Positions 8,354 through 17,826 of a stretch of DNA of 64,000 nt are shown piece by piece (position 1 is the stretch's first letter; each line of letters starts with the position of its first letter). Position numbers and translations under genes: made by a program. The notes under the pieces were generated by a model that was not told the DNA's origin, made no database searches, and was given only the letters and a program-made list of their open reading frames with translations. The stretch covers positions 62,001 through 126,000 of the forward strand of contig JAQTIE010000008.1 of assembly GCA_029433475.1 (NCBI GenBank). The letters run 5' to 3'. This DNA is from Neisseriaceae bacterium ESL0693 (GTDB lineage: Bacteria > Pseudomonadota > Gammaproteobacteria > Burkholderiales > Neisseriaceae).

Positions 8354-9307
8354 TTACAGGGTTTGCTGCATCATCCAGCTGCGTAATGCGCGGGCATCGC
8401 TGACACGGGTTGATGAGCTGGCCGAATTCAATAGCACAATAATCACCGGCTGATTCTGAATACTGGTCTGTACCACCATAGAACGCCCGGCTTCGCGGAT
8501 ATAGCCGGTTTTCTGTAACAGAATCGGCCAGCTGCCTTCTCGCACCAAAGCATTGGAATTGTGGTATATCTGGGTTTTACCGGTACTGGTATATACTGAC
8601 CCGTAGTTATCGGTGGTAAATTCACGAATCAACGGATACTGACTGGCACCACGCACCAGTAATGCCAGATCACGTGCGGTTGCCATGTTGCGCGGATCCA
8701 ATCCTGTAGGCTCATAAAATTGGGCATTGGTCATGCCCAGCTGGGCTGCTTTACGGTTCATGTCCATAACAAAATTCGCCATTCCGCCCGGATAGGTACG
8801 TGCCAATGCATGAATGGCACGATTTTCACTGCTCATCAGGCCAATATGCAATAATTCCCGCCGTGTCATGGTAGTACCTATCGACAAGCGGCTGGTGGTG
8901 TTTTTGATGCGATCAACTTCGTCTTCGGTAATGGTAATTGGTTCATTCATGTCCAGATTGGCATCCAGAATGACCATGGCCGATACCAGTTTGGAAATAG
9001 AGGCAATAGAACGAATCTGATGAATGTTTTTCTGATACAGTATTTCGCCGCTATTGCTGTTCATAATCAGGGCAGACTGAGAATTGAGTAAGGGGCCGGC
9101 TATCTGCGCCTGTGTTTCCAGATTGGCATCAGGATGATTACTGATAAATGAAGTTAATGCACTTTCCTGCCCATTCTGATTTTGCTGTTGTTTAATAAAC
9201 TGACCCAGAACATCCAGGTCACCAGCAACGGTAGGCATGGCAAAAAATAAACTGGCACCAAGAATACTGACCCAGTGCCATTGCCGCAAAGGCAGTAAAT
9301 TTATCAT
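8354..9307 (-). CDS. pbpG: Penicillin-binding protein 7 / D-Ala-D-Ala endopeptidase
   Basis: Periplasmic S11-type serine peptidase that cuts D-Ala-mDAP crosslinks during murein remodelling. All three motifs are seen: SISK (SxxK with catalytic Ser), SEN (SxN) and KTG in LQKTGYIREAG. The start at 9307 (MINLLPLRQ) has AAGGAAA about 8 nt upstream and begins a clear signal peptide ending near AMPTVAG. The longer in-frame start 22 codons upstream would spoil that signal. The resulting 317 residues match PBP7 (about 310). The cognate murein recycling enzyme Mpl is encoded nearby at 12.3-13.7 kb. Confidence 0.92.
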   Translation of the reverse strand: MINLLPLRQWHWVSILGASLFFAMPTVAGDLDVLGQFIKQQQNQNGQESALTSFISNHPDANLETQAQIAGPLLNSQSALIMNSNSGEILYQKNIHQIRSIASISKLVSAMVILDANLDMNEPITITEDEVDRIKNTTSRLSIGTTMTRRELLHIGLMSSENRAIHALARTYPGGMANFVMDMNRKAAQLGMTNAQFYEPTGLDPRNMATARDLALLVRGASQYPLIREFTTDNYGSVYTSTGKTQIYHNSNALVREGSWPILLQKTGYIREAGRSMVVQTSIQNQPVIIVLLNSASSSTRVSDARALRSWMMQQTL

Positions 9308-9749
9308 AATGGTTTCCTTATCCATTCTGTTTTCATGTTGTTTTATTGCCAGACAAATATCGAGCGTGAGCACTCAGAGGCTCATTTCAGGAAACAAGGC
9401 AATAAACAGCATTCATATGAAGCATTCTGATTTTAACACTACTTGACGCGATCGCCCAGTGCTGTTGTTATTCCGATTTCATGATAACTAGTTAAGTTAT
9501 AATTTATTTTTGGAGAAAATACTGTTTTTGTAAATTTTATTAAGTTCTATATTACTTCTGGCTTCAATGTTTATTCCGTATGCAAACCATAACGCGGGCA
9601 AATGAAAATCATCATAATCAACGGTGATTTGCAGTTTGAAATCACACCTATAAGCCTATATACTGACGCATTGTTTGTCTTTTCTCAGACTGATTCGTCT
9701 GAAACGACAGATTTTTTACATATGCTCTATTTTCAATGAAATCCCGTTT
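9308..9749. other. Divergent promoter region pbpG / clpX
   Basis: No gene. A TATAAT hexamer at 9498-9503 on the plus strand is a candidate -10 element for clpX, with a weak -35. Near 9632-9657 an imperfect inverted repeat (GGTGATTT / AAATCACACC) precedes clpX. A tiny five-codon frame (9736-9753) overlaps the clpX start. Confidence 0.45.
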
Positions 9750-11018
9750 ATGAGTAAAGATACCCGTTATTGTTCGTTTTGCGGTAAAGCCGAAGACGAA
9801 GTCAACAACCTGATTGAAGGTGAGCAGGCGCTTATCTGTAATGAGTGTGTTGACACTTGCAGTGATATGTTGCACAACTCAGAAGAAGCCGCTGATTTTG
9901 CTGCGGACACAAAAGACCAGCGTTTACCTACACCGGCTGAAATTGTTGCCAATCTGGATCAATATGTTATTGGTCAGCCAGAAGCCAAAAAAGCTTTGGC
10001 CGTAGCCGTTTATAACCACTATAAACGTCTGCGTCAGGAACCGAAAGAAGGACAGGTAGAATTATCCAAATCAAATATCTTACTGATCGGCCCTACCGGC
10101 TCGGGTAAAACATTACTGGCACAGACACTGGCTCGTAAACTTGATGTACCGTTTGTGATGGCCGATGCCACTACCCTGACTGAAGCCGGCTATGTGGGCG
10201 AAGACGTGGAACAAATCATCACCAAATTACTGGCCAAATGTAATTTTGATGTAGAAAAAGCGCAAAAAGGCATTGTCTATATTGATGAAATTGATAAAAT
10301 TTCACGCAAAAGTGACAACCCTTCTATTACGCGTGATGTTTCCGGCGAAGGGGTACAGCAGGCGCTGCTTAAATTGGTTGAAGGAACGATTGCTTCCGTA
10401 CCGCCTCAGGGTGGACGTAAACACCCGAATCAGGAATTTATCAATGTTGATACCACCAATATCCTGTTTATTTGTGGTGGCGCGTTTGCCGGTCTGGAAA
10501 AAGTCATCAGACAGCGTACCGAAAAGGGTGGCATTGGTTTTGGCGCAGCAGTACACAGTAAAGATGAAAATACCAATGTCAGTGAATTATTTCAGACCGT
10601 AGAACCTGAAGACCTGATTAAATTCGGGCTGATTCCTGAATTGATCGGCCGGTTACCGGTCATCACCACCCTGACGGAACTGGATGAAGATGCACTGATC
10701 AATATTCTGACGGAACCCAAAAACGCCCTGATCAAGCAGTTTGAAGCCCTGTTTGCCATGGAAGGCGTGCAATTACAGGTACAACCCTCAGCATTGCATG
10801 CCATCGCCAAACTGGCCATGACACGCCGTACCGGTGCGCGCGGCTTACGTTCGATCGTTGAAAAAGCCTTATTGAATACCATGTATGCTCTGCCCGATCT
10901 GGAGGGCGTTAAAAAAGTCGTGGTGGATGCGGCGGTAATCGAAAAAGGTGCAGAACCTCAATGGTTACTGGAAGATGGTCAGGAATATCATCAGTGTGCG
11001 GCAACACCAGATCAGTGA
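9750..11018 (+). CDS. clpX: ATP-dependent Clp protease ATP-binding subunit ClpX
   Basis: 422-residue AAA+ unfoldase that feeds substrates to ClpP. An N-terminal zinc-binding domain has four cysteines (CSFC and CNEC). It is followed by Walker A GPTGSGKT, Walker B VYIDEID, the pore loop GYVGEDVE, and the RKH-type loop region. I chose ATG at 9750 ([10 protein letters not shown]) because it matches the family start; the frame extends 25 codons upstream without homology. Shine-Dalgarno is poor, and a minicistron's TGA overlaps this ATG. clpP is not adjacent, unlike the common clpP-clpX order. The adaptor SspB is encoded about 9 kb away. A hairpin follows. Confidence 0.97.
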   Translation: MSKDTRYCSFCGKAEDEVNNLIEGEQALICNECVDTCSDMLHNSEEAADFAADTKDQRLPTPAEIVANLDQYVIGQPEAKKALAVAVYNHYKRLRQEPKEGQVELSKSNILLIGPTGSGKTLLAQTLARKLDVPFVMADATTLTEAGYVGEDVEQIITKLLAKCNFDVEKAQKGIVYIDEIDKISRKSDNPSITRDVSGEGVQQALLKLVEGTIASVPPQGGRKHPNQEFINVDTTNILFICGGAFAGLEKVIRQRTEKGGIGFGAAVHSKDENTNVSELFQTVEPEDLIKFGLIPELIGRLPVITTLTELDEDALINILTEPKNALIKQFEALFAMEGVQLQVQPSALHAIAKLAMTRRTGARGLRSIVEKALLNTMYALPDLEGVKKVVVDAAVIEKGAEPQWLLEDGQEYHQCAATPDQ

Positions 11019-11049
11019 TCACACTATTTCAAATTTTATTTTGAAAAAC

Positions 11050-11078
11050 AACCGCTCCATGCACCTGATGGGGCGGTT
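11050..11078 (+). terminator. clpX terminator
   Basis: An 11-bp stem (AACCGCTCCAT paired with ATGGGGCGGTT, one T-G pair) with a 7-nt loop, followed by ATTTTTC, 32 bp after the clpX stop. Confidence 0.85.
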
Positions 11079-11121
11079 ATTTTTCGGATGGGCAATCTTG
11101 CTATCTGGTTTAAACTTTTGA

Positions 11122-11799
11122 TTACAAATAACGCCCAAACCAGACTACTTTACCAATCACTTGCACATTATCGCTGTCTTTATCCAGATGAATCTCAAAA
11201 CTGGGATAAGCATCATTGGCAGAAATCACATTAATCACATTACCCGGCATTAATTGCAATCGCTTAACCAGCAAACTTTCATTCATTCTCAATACATATA
11301 AACCATCGCGCCGGATGGTATTCATGTGCTGCACCAGAATACTGTCGCCATCATTCAGCACACCGGCCATAGAATCTCCTTTAACGGAAATCACAGACAA
11401 GCCATCTACGGCCGAATCTACCAACTGATGAATCCAGTCTTTACGAAAAGCCATGGTAAACACCGGCTGTTCATCATTCACCAGCTGACCGGCACCGGCA
11501 GCGGCTTCGATATCATATTTAGGGACATAGATAAAATCTTCCACATCAACCAGCTGCCCCAGAGTATCCCGCACAGCCACTGCATGTGTTGCAGGAAAAG
11601 GCTCTCCTTCACCAGTGAGCAACCAGTCAATACTACAATTTTTTAATTGCTTAATTTTTTTTAATGTTTCCGCTTTGGGCAGACCGCCTTCATGCCATAT
11701 CCGACTGAACCCAGCCATAGTCATATCAATATCAGCCGCAATTTTGGCTTGCCGCTCACCTTGCCATAGCCATGCCAAGCGCTCTTTAAATGTATGCAT
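11122..11799 (-). CDS. LexA/CI-type transcriptional repressor (HTH + S24 peptidase)
   Basis: 225 residues. The N-terminal third has an XRE-like helix-turn-helix (AKIAADIDMTMAGFSRIW). The C-terminal part is an S24 self-cleavage domain: an Ala-Gly cleavage site in EAAAGAG, catalytic Ser in GDSMAGVLNDGD and Lys in LLVKRL. The presence of all three predicts RecA-stimulated autocleavage, as in lambda CI or LexA. The start at 11799 has GAG about 9 nt upstream and aligns with the HTH better than the ATG 16 codons earlier. No other phage genes were found nearby, so it is either a domesticated phage repressor or a local SOS-type regulator. It faces a small membrane gene across paired repeats. Confidence 0.85.
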   Translation of the reverse strand: MHTFKERLAWLWQGERQAKIAADIDMTMAGFSRIWHEGGLPKAETLKKIKQLKNCSIDWLLTGEGEPFPATHAVAVRDTLGQLVDVEDFIYVPKYDIEAAAGAGQLVNDEQPVFTMAFRKDWIHQLVDSAVDGLSVISVKGDSMAGVLNDGDSILVQHMNTIRRDGLYVLRMNESLLVKRLQLMPGNVINVISANDAYPSFEIHLDKDSDNVQVIGKVVWFGRYL

Positions 11800-11916
11800 A
11801 TTGCTGCTCTCAAAAGTGTTGCTAAATAACCAGAATATAAACATCATTTATTTTACTGGTTTTCTGAAAAAAATAAACATAAATCTGACCATGAAGCGAA
11901 AATAAGCTTGCTTTAT

Positions 11917-11971
11917 AAGATTTATCTAATTAATATAGTAAAAATTAAATTTTTATTTAGATTTATCTAAT
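11917..11971. promoter_or_regulatory. Two operator-like repeats between repressor and membrane ORF
   Basis: AGATTTATCTAAT occurs at 11918-11930 and again at 11959-11971, 41 bp apart (close to four helical turns). The second copy, TTAGATTTATCTAA, is a near-perfect palindrome. Both lie in the divergent spacer and end 12 bp before the start of the rightward ORF. They are candidate binding sites of the adjacent S24 repressor. Confidence 0.6.
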
Positions 11972-11983
11972 CTGGCGTTTAAA

Positions 11984-12268
11984 ATGAAATATTATTTCCC
12001 AATGGGCATAATGGCTTTACTCATACTTATGTTGCTATTTATGTGTATCAATCATCCGGTGACACAGACGCTTGCTCAATCGGCCGGATACCCTGCCGAA
12101 CTGAGCTGTCAGCATCTGACGGAGCTGACTTATAATGAGATGTCAGCGATACAGCAACAAAAAGCCAATCTGTGTGATCAGCAACAGGCAGCAAAACAGT
12201 GGCAGTCTGTCTATGGTAAATTGTCGCTTCAGGACAGATTCAGGGCAACGGTCTATGAGCCCTTGTAG
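11984..12268 (+). CDS. Small membrane-anchored protein, unknown
   Basis: 94 residues. Residues 4-25 are one hydrophobic segment (PMGIMALLILMLLFM); the rest is polar and glutamine-rich (MSAIQQQKANLCDQQQ), probably periplasmic, with three cysteines including the one near the membrane edge. The lipobox is poor, so lipidation is unlikely. I recognise no family. There is no obvious Shine-Dalgarno at ATG 11984, and ATG at 12002 is an alternative. Its promoter region contains the operator-like repeats, suggesting control by the divergent repressor, in which case it could be a damage-inducible gene. Confidence 0.5.
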   Translation: MKYYFPMGIMALLILMLLFMCINHPVTQTLAQSAGYPAELSCQHLTELTYNEMSAIQQQKANLCDQQQAAKQWQSVYGKLSLQDRFRATVYEPL

Positions 12269-12323
12269 CTACATGACCTTTCAGCCGATAGAATGAGGAC
12301 TCTGACGCCAAAGAGATGTGTGT

Positions 12324-13724
12324 TTATGGTGTCAGTCTGGCCAGTATTTGCTGATGAATCTGACCAAAGCCACCATTACTCATTACCAGAATATGATCGC
12401 CTGAGCGGGCACTGGCAACAATATCCGTCAAGAGCTGATCAAAATCATCATGAACATGGGCTTTAGCGGCCAAAGGACTTAATGCCTGATTGACGTCCCA
12501 ATCCAGACCCTGTGCATAACAGAATACTTCATCTGCTTCTTGCAGACTGGCTGCCAGCGCAGCTTTCATGCTGCCCATTTTCATGGTATTGGATCGAGGT
12601 TCCAAGACCGCCAGAATGCGATGGTTACCCACTTTCTGCCGTAACCCATGAATGGTGGTGGCAATGGCAGTAGGATGGTGGGCAAAGTCATCGTATACCG
12701 TAATCTGCCCTACTGTACCTTTGATTTCCATACGTCTTTTAACATTTTTGAACCGCCCAAGCGCTGCGCATGCCTGACTAATGCTAACGCCCACATGCCG
12801 GGCCGCCGCAATCACCGCCAAAGCATTCAATCGATTGTGATCACCCAGCAAATCCCATGCGATATGCCCCACCACTTTATCCTGATACAACACATCAAAT
12901 TCACCATTCTGGCTGACCTTCCCTATCTGCCAATCTCCCCTGCCAGCAAAACCCTGCACCGGTGTCCAGCAACCTTGCTGCAAAACCTGAGTCAAAGCCT
13001 CACATTGATCATGGCAAACAATTAATCCCTCTGAAGGAATGGTGCGCACCAGATGATGAAACTGGGTTTGAATAGCAGCCAGATCAGGGAAAATATCGGC
13101 GTGGTCGTATTCTAAATTATTTAAAATCGCCGTACGCGGATGATAATGGACAAATTTACTGCGCTTATCAAAAAAGGCCGTATCGTATTCATCGGCCTCA
13201 ATGACAAAAAACGGGCTGCGCTGTGAGGGTACATCAAGCGGATTATGCTCTGATTCCGGTATCTGGGGTAAACGGGCAGAAACAGCAAAATTCCGCGGAA
13301 TGCCGCCGATCAGAAACCCGGGCGCCAGACCGGCGTCTTCCAATACCCAGGCCAGCATACTAGCGGTGGTGGTTTTGCCATGCGTACCGGCTACGGCCAG
13401 CACCCAATGATGGCGTAACACTTTTTCTGATAACCATTGCGGGCCAGAGGTATAGGTTAAGCCACGATTCAAAATGGCCTCAATAACCGGTAGGCCACGG
13501 CGCGCTACATTACCAATCACATACACATCGGCCGGATATTGATCCAGCTGGTCTGCCTCAAAACCCTCTACCACATCAATGCCCAGCTCAGCCAGCTGAG
13601 TGCTCATGGGTGGATACATTCTGGCGTCGCAACCGGTGACCCGATAACCTGCTTGTTGGGCAATGGCAGCAATACCGCCCATAAAGGTACCACCAATACC
13701 AATGATGTGGATGTGTTGCGTCAT
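12324..13724 (-). CDS. mpl: UDP-MurNAc:L-Ala-gamma-D-Glu-mDAP ligase (murein recycling)
   Basis: 466-residue Mur ligase that reattaches recycled murein tripeptide to UDP-MurNAc in the cytoplasm. The N-terminal IIGIGGTFMGGIA is the Rossmann glycine motif, AVAGTHGKTTTASM is the ATP P-loop, and IEADEYDTAFFDKRSKF and NNLEYDHADIF follow. The EYDTAFFDKRSK segment is characteristic of Mpl rather than MurC. The length fits the family. Downstream, bases up to the small membrane ORF carry no clear terminator. A TATAAT on the minus strand lies 30 bp upstream of the ATG. Confidence 0.95.
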   Translation of the reverse strand: MTQHIHIIGIGGTFMGGIAAIAQQAGYRVTGCDARMYPPMSTQLAELGIDVVEGFEADQLDQYPADVYVIGNVARRGLPVIEAILNRGLTYTSGPQWLSEKVLRHHWVLAVAGTHGKTTTASMLAWVLEDAGLAPGFLIGGIPRNFAVSARLPQIPESEHNPLDVPSQRSPFFVIEADEYDTAFFDKRSKFVHYHPRTAILNNLEYDHADIFPDLAAIQTQFHHLVRTIPSEGLIVCHDQCEALTQVLQQGCWTPVQGFAGRGDWQIGKVSQNGEFDVLYQDKVVGHIAWDLLGDHNRLNALAVIAAARHVGVSISQACAALGRFKNVKRRMEIKGTVGQITVYDDFAHHPTAIATTIHGLRQKVGNHRILAVLEPRSNTMKMGSMKAALAASLQEADEVFCYAQGLDWDVNQALSPLAAKAHVHDDFDQLLTDIVASARSGDHILVMSNGGFGQIHQQILARLTP

Positions 13725-13753
13725 TTTAATACTCGTTCACTTAAAAATGGCCT

Positions 13754-13759
13754 ATTATA
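13754..13759 (-). promoter_or_regulatory. Candidate -10 element of mpl
   Basis: Reads TATAAT on the minus strand within GCGCGTTATAATAGG, 30 bp before the mpl ATG. No good -35 at 17 bp spacing was seen, so the call rests on the perfect -10 hexamer and position. Confidence 0.4.
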
Positions 13760-14149
13760 ACGCGCCCCTTGTGTTATTTGAGTTGAATTTGGCTGATCAT
13801 CACAGAAAAGTCTGAGTGTTTGTACCTATCGGAGAACAGCTTTAGCAGTGATTCAGGCTGGGTATTTCATATTTTTTATGATTCAACCCATCAGCGGCAA
13901 AGCATATTGATGGGGCTGGGATTGGGGCAGATTTTCAGATGACAGAAACTTCTGCATGATGTAATCCGTTTTCGAACCTTATCAGGCGCTGGATATTATT
14001 TTATGGGTGATTTTCCTGATGCAATGGCTATGCTGATTCTGTATGACTAGATAACGTATTTTGCCAGCCAGTCAGAAACAAGCTGGATTCATGTCAGATA
14101 AATCATTTATCGGTTTAAATTTCACATCTTATTAAGCCAGACAAAATAA

Positions 14150-14181
14150 AACCACGATGCTATTTAAGCAGCATCGTGGTT
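14150..14181 (-). terminator. pnp terminator
   Basis: An 11-bp perfect stem (AACCACGATGC at 14150-14160, complement at 14171-14181) and 10-nt loop, followed on the minus strand by TTATTTTGTC, about 20 bp past the pnp stop. Confidence 0.85.
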
Positions 14182-14199
14182 GACATAATAATAATTTAT

Positions 14200-16332
14200 T
14201 TACTGAGGGTCATATTCAGCTGTTTTAGGTTCATGCTGCGGTTTTTCCAGCAACGCCTTGATGGATAAACGCACACGACCACGATCATCCACTTCCAGCG
14301 CTTTTACTTTCACCTGCTGACCTACCTGCAAGTAGTCAGAGACATTTTTAACGCGCTCATGGGCAATCTGACTGATGTGTACCAGACCATCCTTGCCGGG
14401 CATGACAGAGACAATCGCACCGACATTATTATCCAGTACTTTAATCACAGTACCTTCATAAGTTTTTCCGACTTCAACTTCGGCCGTAATTTCCTCAATA
14501 CGGCGTTTGGCAGCTTCCCCTGCTTCGCTGGTGCTGGCAGCAATGGTGATGGTGCCGTCTTCGGCGATATTGATTTCAGTTCCGGTTTCAGCAGTCAGCG
14601 CGCGAATGGTTTCGCCGCCTTTACCGATGACGTCACGGATTTTATCCTGATTGATTTTCAAGGTAAATAAACGTGGCGCATGGGTGGATAACTGTTGCGG
14701 GCCATCCACTGCCTCTTTCATCTGACCCAGAATATTCAGACGCGCTTCTTTGGCCTGAGCCAAAGCAATCTGCATGATCTCTTTGGTGATACCTTGGATT
14801 TTGATGTCCATCTGCAATGCAGTCACACCGGCAGTAGTTCCGGCCACTTTAAAGTCCATATCGCCCAAGTGATCTTCATCACCCAGAATATCGGTTAAAA
14901 CCGCGAATTTGTTGCCTTCCAGAATCAATCCCATGGCAATACCTGCTACATGTGATTTTAAAGGCACACCTGCATTTAAAAGACTCAGACAACCGGCGCA
15001 GACGCTGGCCATAGAGGAAGAACCATTGGATTCTGTAATTTCAGATACCACACGCATGGTATAGCTAAAATCTTCCGGTTCAGGCAGCACAGCCAAAAGT
15101 GCACGCTTTGCCAGACGACCATGACCGATTTCACGCCGTTTGGGTGCACCCATACGACCTACTTCGCCAGTAGAATATGGCGGAAAATTATAATGCAGCA
15201 TAAAGCGATCTGTATATTCACCGCTTAAAGCATCGATGATCTGCTCATCGCGCTGAGTTCCTAAAGTGGCCACAGCCAGTGACTGGGTTTCACCACGAGT
15301 AAACAAGGCAGAGCCATGCGTACGGGGCAAAACGCCGGTACTGATGCTGATCGGGCGCACGGTACGGGTATCGCGGCCATCAATGCGCGGCTGACCTTCC
15401 AGAATCTGACCACGTACCACATCTTTTTCCAGATCCTTAAACAAGCCACGAATCTGATTGGCCGTCAGTGTATCGGTATTTTCATCAATCAAAGCTTCAG
15501 CAACTTTATTCCATGCTTCATCCAGTTTGGCTGTACGCGCCTGTTTTTCTTTAATTTTAAAAGCATCGCTAATGGCAGTACCTACCAGTTCACGTACTTT
15601 GTCTGCCAGTGCCGCATCGGCTTTTGGCGGCTGCCAGTCCCACACTTCCGGATTGACTTCATCGGCAAATTCATTGATGGCGGTAATGGCGGTTTGCATT
15701 TGCTCATGACCAAACACCACTGCCCCCAGCATCACGTCTTCAGGCAATACATCGGCTTCTGATTCCACCATCAGCACCGCTTTTTCGGTACCGGCCACCA
15801 CTAGATCCAGGCGCGATTGAGCCAGCTCGGTTTTGGTCGGGTTCAGAATATACTGATCATTGACAAAGCCTACGCGGGCAGCACCAATGGGGCCTGCAAA
15901 AGGCACACCGGCCAATAATAAAGCCGCTGAAGCGCCCAGCATGGCCGGAATGTCTGAATCAATTTCCGGATCCACTGACACTACCATGGCCACGATTTGA
16001 ATATCATTGAAAAAACCTTCCGGAAATAAAGGCCGGATAGGTCGGTCAATCAATCGGCTGGTGAGAATTTCTTTTTCACTTTGTTTGCCTTCACGTTTGA
16101 AAAAACCGCCCGGGATTTTACCGGCAGCATAAGTACGTTCCAGATAATCCACTGTTAACGGGAAAAAATCCTGACCGGGTTTCACTTCTTTGGCGGCAGT
16201 AACGGCCACCACCACCACGGTTTCACCCATAGATACTTTGACTGCCCCGGCTGCCTGACGTGCGATCTCCCCGGTTTCCAGTGTGACTGTCTGGTTACCA
16301 TACTGAAAAGTTTTAACGTGTTTGTTAAACAT
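14200..16332 (-). CDS. pnp: Polyribonucleotide nucleotidyltransferase (PNPase)
   Basis: 710-residue phosphorolytic 3'-5' exoribonuclease of the RNA degradosome. Two RNase PH-like cores are visible: the first ends with [12 protein letters not shown], and the second contains [17 protein letters not shown] and [11 protein letters not shown]. They are followed by a KH domain ([18 protein letters not shown]) and an S1 domain ([13 protein letters not shown] ... [11 protein letters not shown]). Length is normal. AAGGAAC lies about 12 nt before the ATG. A hairpin with a T-tract occurs about 60-95 nt upstream in the leader. In most proteobacteria rpsO is immediately upstream; here a thioesterase gene on the other strand intervenes. 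Confidence 0.98.
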   Translation of the reverse strand: MFNKHVKTFQYGNQTVTLETGEIARQAAGAVKVSMGETVVVVAVTAAKEVKPGQDFFPLTVDYLERTYAAGKIPGGFFKREGKQSEKEILTSRLIDRPIRPLFPEGFFNDIQIVAMVVSVDPEIDSDIPAMLGASAALLLAGVPFAGPIGAARVGFVNDQYILNPTKTELAQSRLDLVVAGTEKAVLMVESEADVLPEDVMLGAVVFGHEQMQTAITAINEFADEVNPEVWDWQPPKADAALADKVRELVGTAISDAFKIKEKQARTAKLDEAWNKVAEALIDENTDTLTANQIRGLFKDLEKDVVRGQILEGQPRIDGRDTRTVRPISISTGVLPRTHGSALFTRGETQSLAVATLGTQRDEQIIDALSGEYTDRFMLHYNFPPYSTGEVGRMGAPKRREIGHGRLAKRALLAVLPEPEDFSYTMRVVSEITESNGSSSMASVCAGCLSLLNAGVPLKSHVAGIAMGLILEGNKFAVLTDILGDEDHLGDMDFKVAGTTAGVTALQMDIKIQGITKEIMQIALAQAKEARLNILGQMKEAVDGPQQLSTHAPRLFTLKINQDKIRDVIGKGGETIRALTAETGTEINIAEDGTITIAASTSEAGEAAKRRIEEITAEVEVGKTYEGTVIKVLDNNVGAIVSVMPGKDGLVHISQIAHERVKNVSDYLQVGQQVKVKALEVDDRGRVRLSIKALLEKPQHEPKTAEYDPQ

Positions 16333-16390
16333 ATTACTTTGTTCCTTATTGCAGATACAGATGATGAACGAAACCTTACCTGCTAAAAAA

Positions 16391-16426
16391 CCTAATCATG
16401 CAGACGAAATCATATCCATGATTAGG
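16391..16426 (-). promoter_or_regulatory. Hairpin in the pnp 5' leader
   Basis: A 10-bp perfect stem (CCTAATCATG at 16391-16400, complement at 16417-16426) with a 16-nt loop. On the minus strand the stem is followed by TTTTTTAGC. It is 59 bp upstream of the pnp ATG. It could be a terminator/attenuator or the RNase III-cleaved leader stem used for PNPase autocontrol in E. coli. Confidence 0.55.
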
Positions 16427-16777
16427 GTTTCTGGCCGGCAAAGGCTTCACTTTGACATACAGGCTGTTATGCTGATGATGATCTGTTATAAGCCAGCACC
16501 ATCATCAGGTTTTCACTTGCTGTATTTCGAGCCCAATTCTATCATACATTGTCTGAATATGAATGAATTCAGACCGGCAATATGCCTGCGTGAAAGCCAG
16601 AGAAAGACAGAATCAGAACACGACATCAATTTGAAATTGAGAATTTATGTTTATGTTGATGTATCGATAGAATCAATATTTTATATATATTATATGTGTT
16701 AAACTAACTTTACTGACACATACAATAATGATCTGAACAGACCATTGTTTGGAAAACAAACGATCAAGAGGTTATAC

Positions 16778-17359
16778 ATGTCTGAATTATTATTTAAGAA
16801 ACCAACAGACAGCGATGTTCTGTTGTCTGTTGTGATGCATCCGGAAGATACCAACGCGAATAATACCATTTTCGGCGGGCGTATTCTGGCGCTGATGGAT
16901 CAGGCCGCTTATGCCTGTGCCTGTAAACATGCCCGGGCAGTGACAGTCACCGCCTCTATCAATACGGTTAATTTTCTGACGCCGATTTATGTGGGAGACC
17001 TGGTGTCAATCAAAGCACGGGTTAATTATGTCGGCCAGTCTTCCATGATGGTGGGTATCCGTGTCGAAGCGGAAAATCTGATTACCGGTGAATTGCGCCA
17101 CAGTAATTCCAGTTACTTTACCATGGTTGCCATTGATCACGTGACCAAAAAACCGACCACCGTACCCGGATTACAGTTGGAAACCAGCGATGAAGTACGC
17201 CGTTTTGTACGCTCTTATACCCGTAAAATGAAACAGCAACAAAATCTGAAAAATTTTCAGGCACAGACATTTTCACTGAATAAAGAACATCTGGATTGGT
17301 GTCAGACACAAAACGCCCGTTTAAATCCGGCGTTATACAGCCTGATAAAAGCAGATTAA
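16778..17359 (+). CDS. Acyl-CoA thioesterase (hotdog fold, YciA/ACOT-like)
   Basis: 193 residues. The hotdog core is marked by MHPEDTNANNTIFGGRILALMDQAA split over residues 20-45, with the catalytic Asp in the LMDQ helix, followed by VDFL-like TVNFLTPIYVGDLV. This hydrolyses acyl-CoA thioesters in the cytoplasm. About 50 C-terminal residues beyond the YciA core form a basic helix (YTRKMKQQQNLKNF), so the protein is longer than YciA (about 130). The start at 16778 is chosen for AAGAGG about 6 nt upstream. It lies on the opposite strand between rpsO and pnp, splitting that usual pair. Confidence 0.88.
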   Translation: MSELLFKKPTDSDVLLSVVMHPEDTNANNTIFGGRILALMDQAAYACACKHARAVTVTASINTVNFLTPIYVGDLVSIKARVNYVGQSSMMVGIRVEAENLITGELRHSNSSYFTMVAIDHVTKKPTTVPGLQLETSDEVRRFVRSYTRKMKQQQNLKNFQAQTFSLNKEHLDWCQTQNARLNPALYSLIKAD

Positions 17360-17376
17360 AAATCTTTGGCAATAAA

Positions 17377-17408
17377 AAAGACAGAATATAAATATTTATT
17401 CTGTCTTT
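17377..17408. terminator. Bidirectional terminator thioesterase / rpsO
   Basis: A 12-bp perfect stem (AAAGACAGAATA at 17377-17388, complement at 17397-17408) with 8-nt loop, A-rich on the left and T-rich on the right, between convergent genes. Confidence 0.8.
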
Positions 17409-17470
17409 AATATGTTTTCTGCCTTTACTGGGTTTGTTTAACACAGTCAGACAAAAGTCACATCATGCTT

Positions 17471-17737
17471 TTATTTACGCAGACCCAGACGACCGATCAG
17501 TTCACGGTAAGTGTCGGGTTTGGTGCGGCGGATATACGCCAAAAGACGACGACGGGCGCTCACCATTTTCAAAAGACCACGACGGCTGTGATGATCTTTA
17601 GGATTGGCTTTAAAGTGACCTGTCAGATCATTGATACGGAAAGTCAATAACGCAATCTGTACTTCAGAAGAACCGGTATCACCTTCGGTACGTTGAAAAT
17701 CTTTAATAATCTCTGCTTTTTGTGCAACAGTTAACAT
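17471..17737 (-). CDS. rpsO: 30S ribosomal protein S15
   Basis: 88-residue primary 16S rRNA-binding protein of the small subunit. Conserved segments are visible: [32 protein letters not shown] and the C-terminal [15 protein letters not shown] at 17737 ([10 protein letters not shown]) gives the standard length (about 89); the frame runs nine codons further upstream without homology. AAGAG lies about 10 nt before the start. It is downstream of truB with an 89-bp gap on the same strand, the conserved truB-rpsO order. Confidence 0.97.
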   Translation of the reverse strand: MLTVAQKAEIIKDFQRTEGDTGSSEVQIALLTFRINDLTGHFKANPKDHHSRRGLLKMVSARRRLLAYIRRTKPDTYRELIGRLGLRK

Positions 17738-17826
17738 ATAGCTTATACTCTTAATAAAAATCATGCCTTACGGCAGACAAGCCAGTCGAGCTATTTATTA
17801 TGGATAAATAACAAAACTGACTCCGA

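Larger units (their letters stand above)
13725..14199. other. Intergenic region mpl / pnp
   Basis: No gene assigned. Holds the mpl promoter at the left and the pnp terminator at the right. Short plus-strand frames around 13950-14050 (for example one ending ILWVIFLMQWLC) look slightly protein-like but are interrupted by stops, so they may be remains of a membrane gene. Confidence 0.4.

Noticed and set aside
11122-12268. Prophage
   Set aside because: Only a CI-like repressor and one small membrane ORF are present; no integrase, att sites, or structural genes follow before mpl.
16322-16702. 126-codon plus-strand frame at the pnp start
   Set aside because: Overlaps the pnp start and leader; no ribosome binding site or motif; the pnp leader hairpin lies in it.
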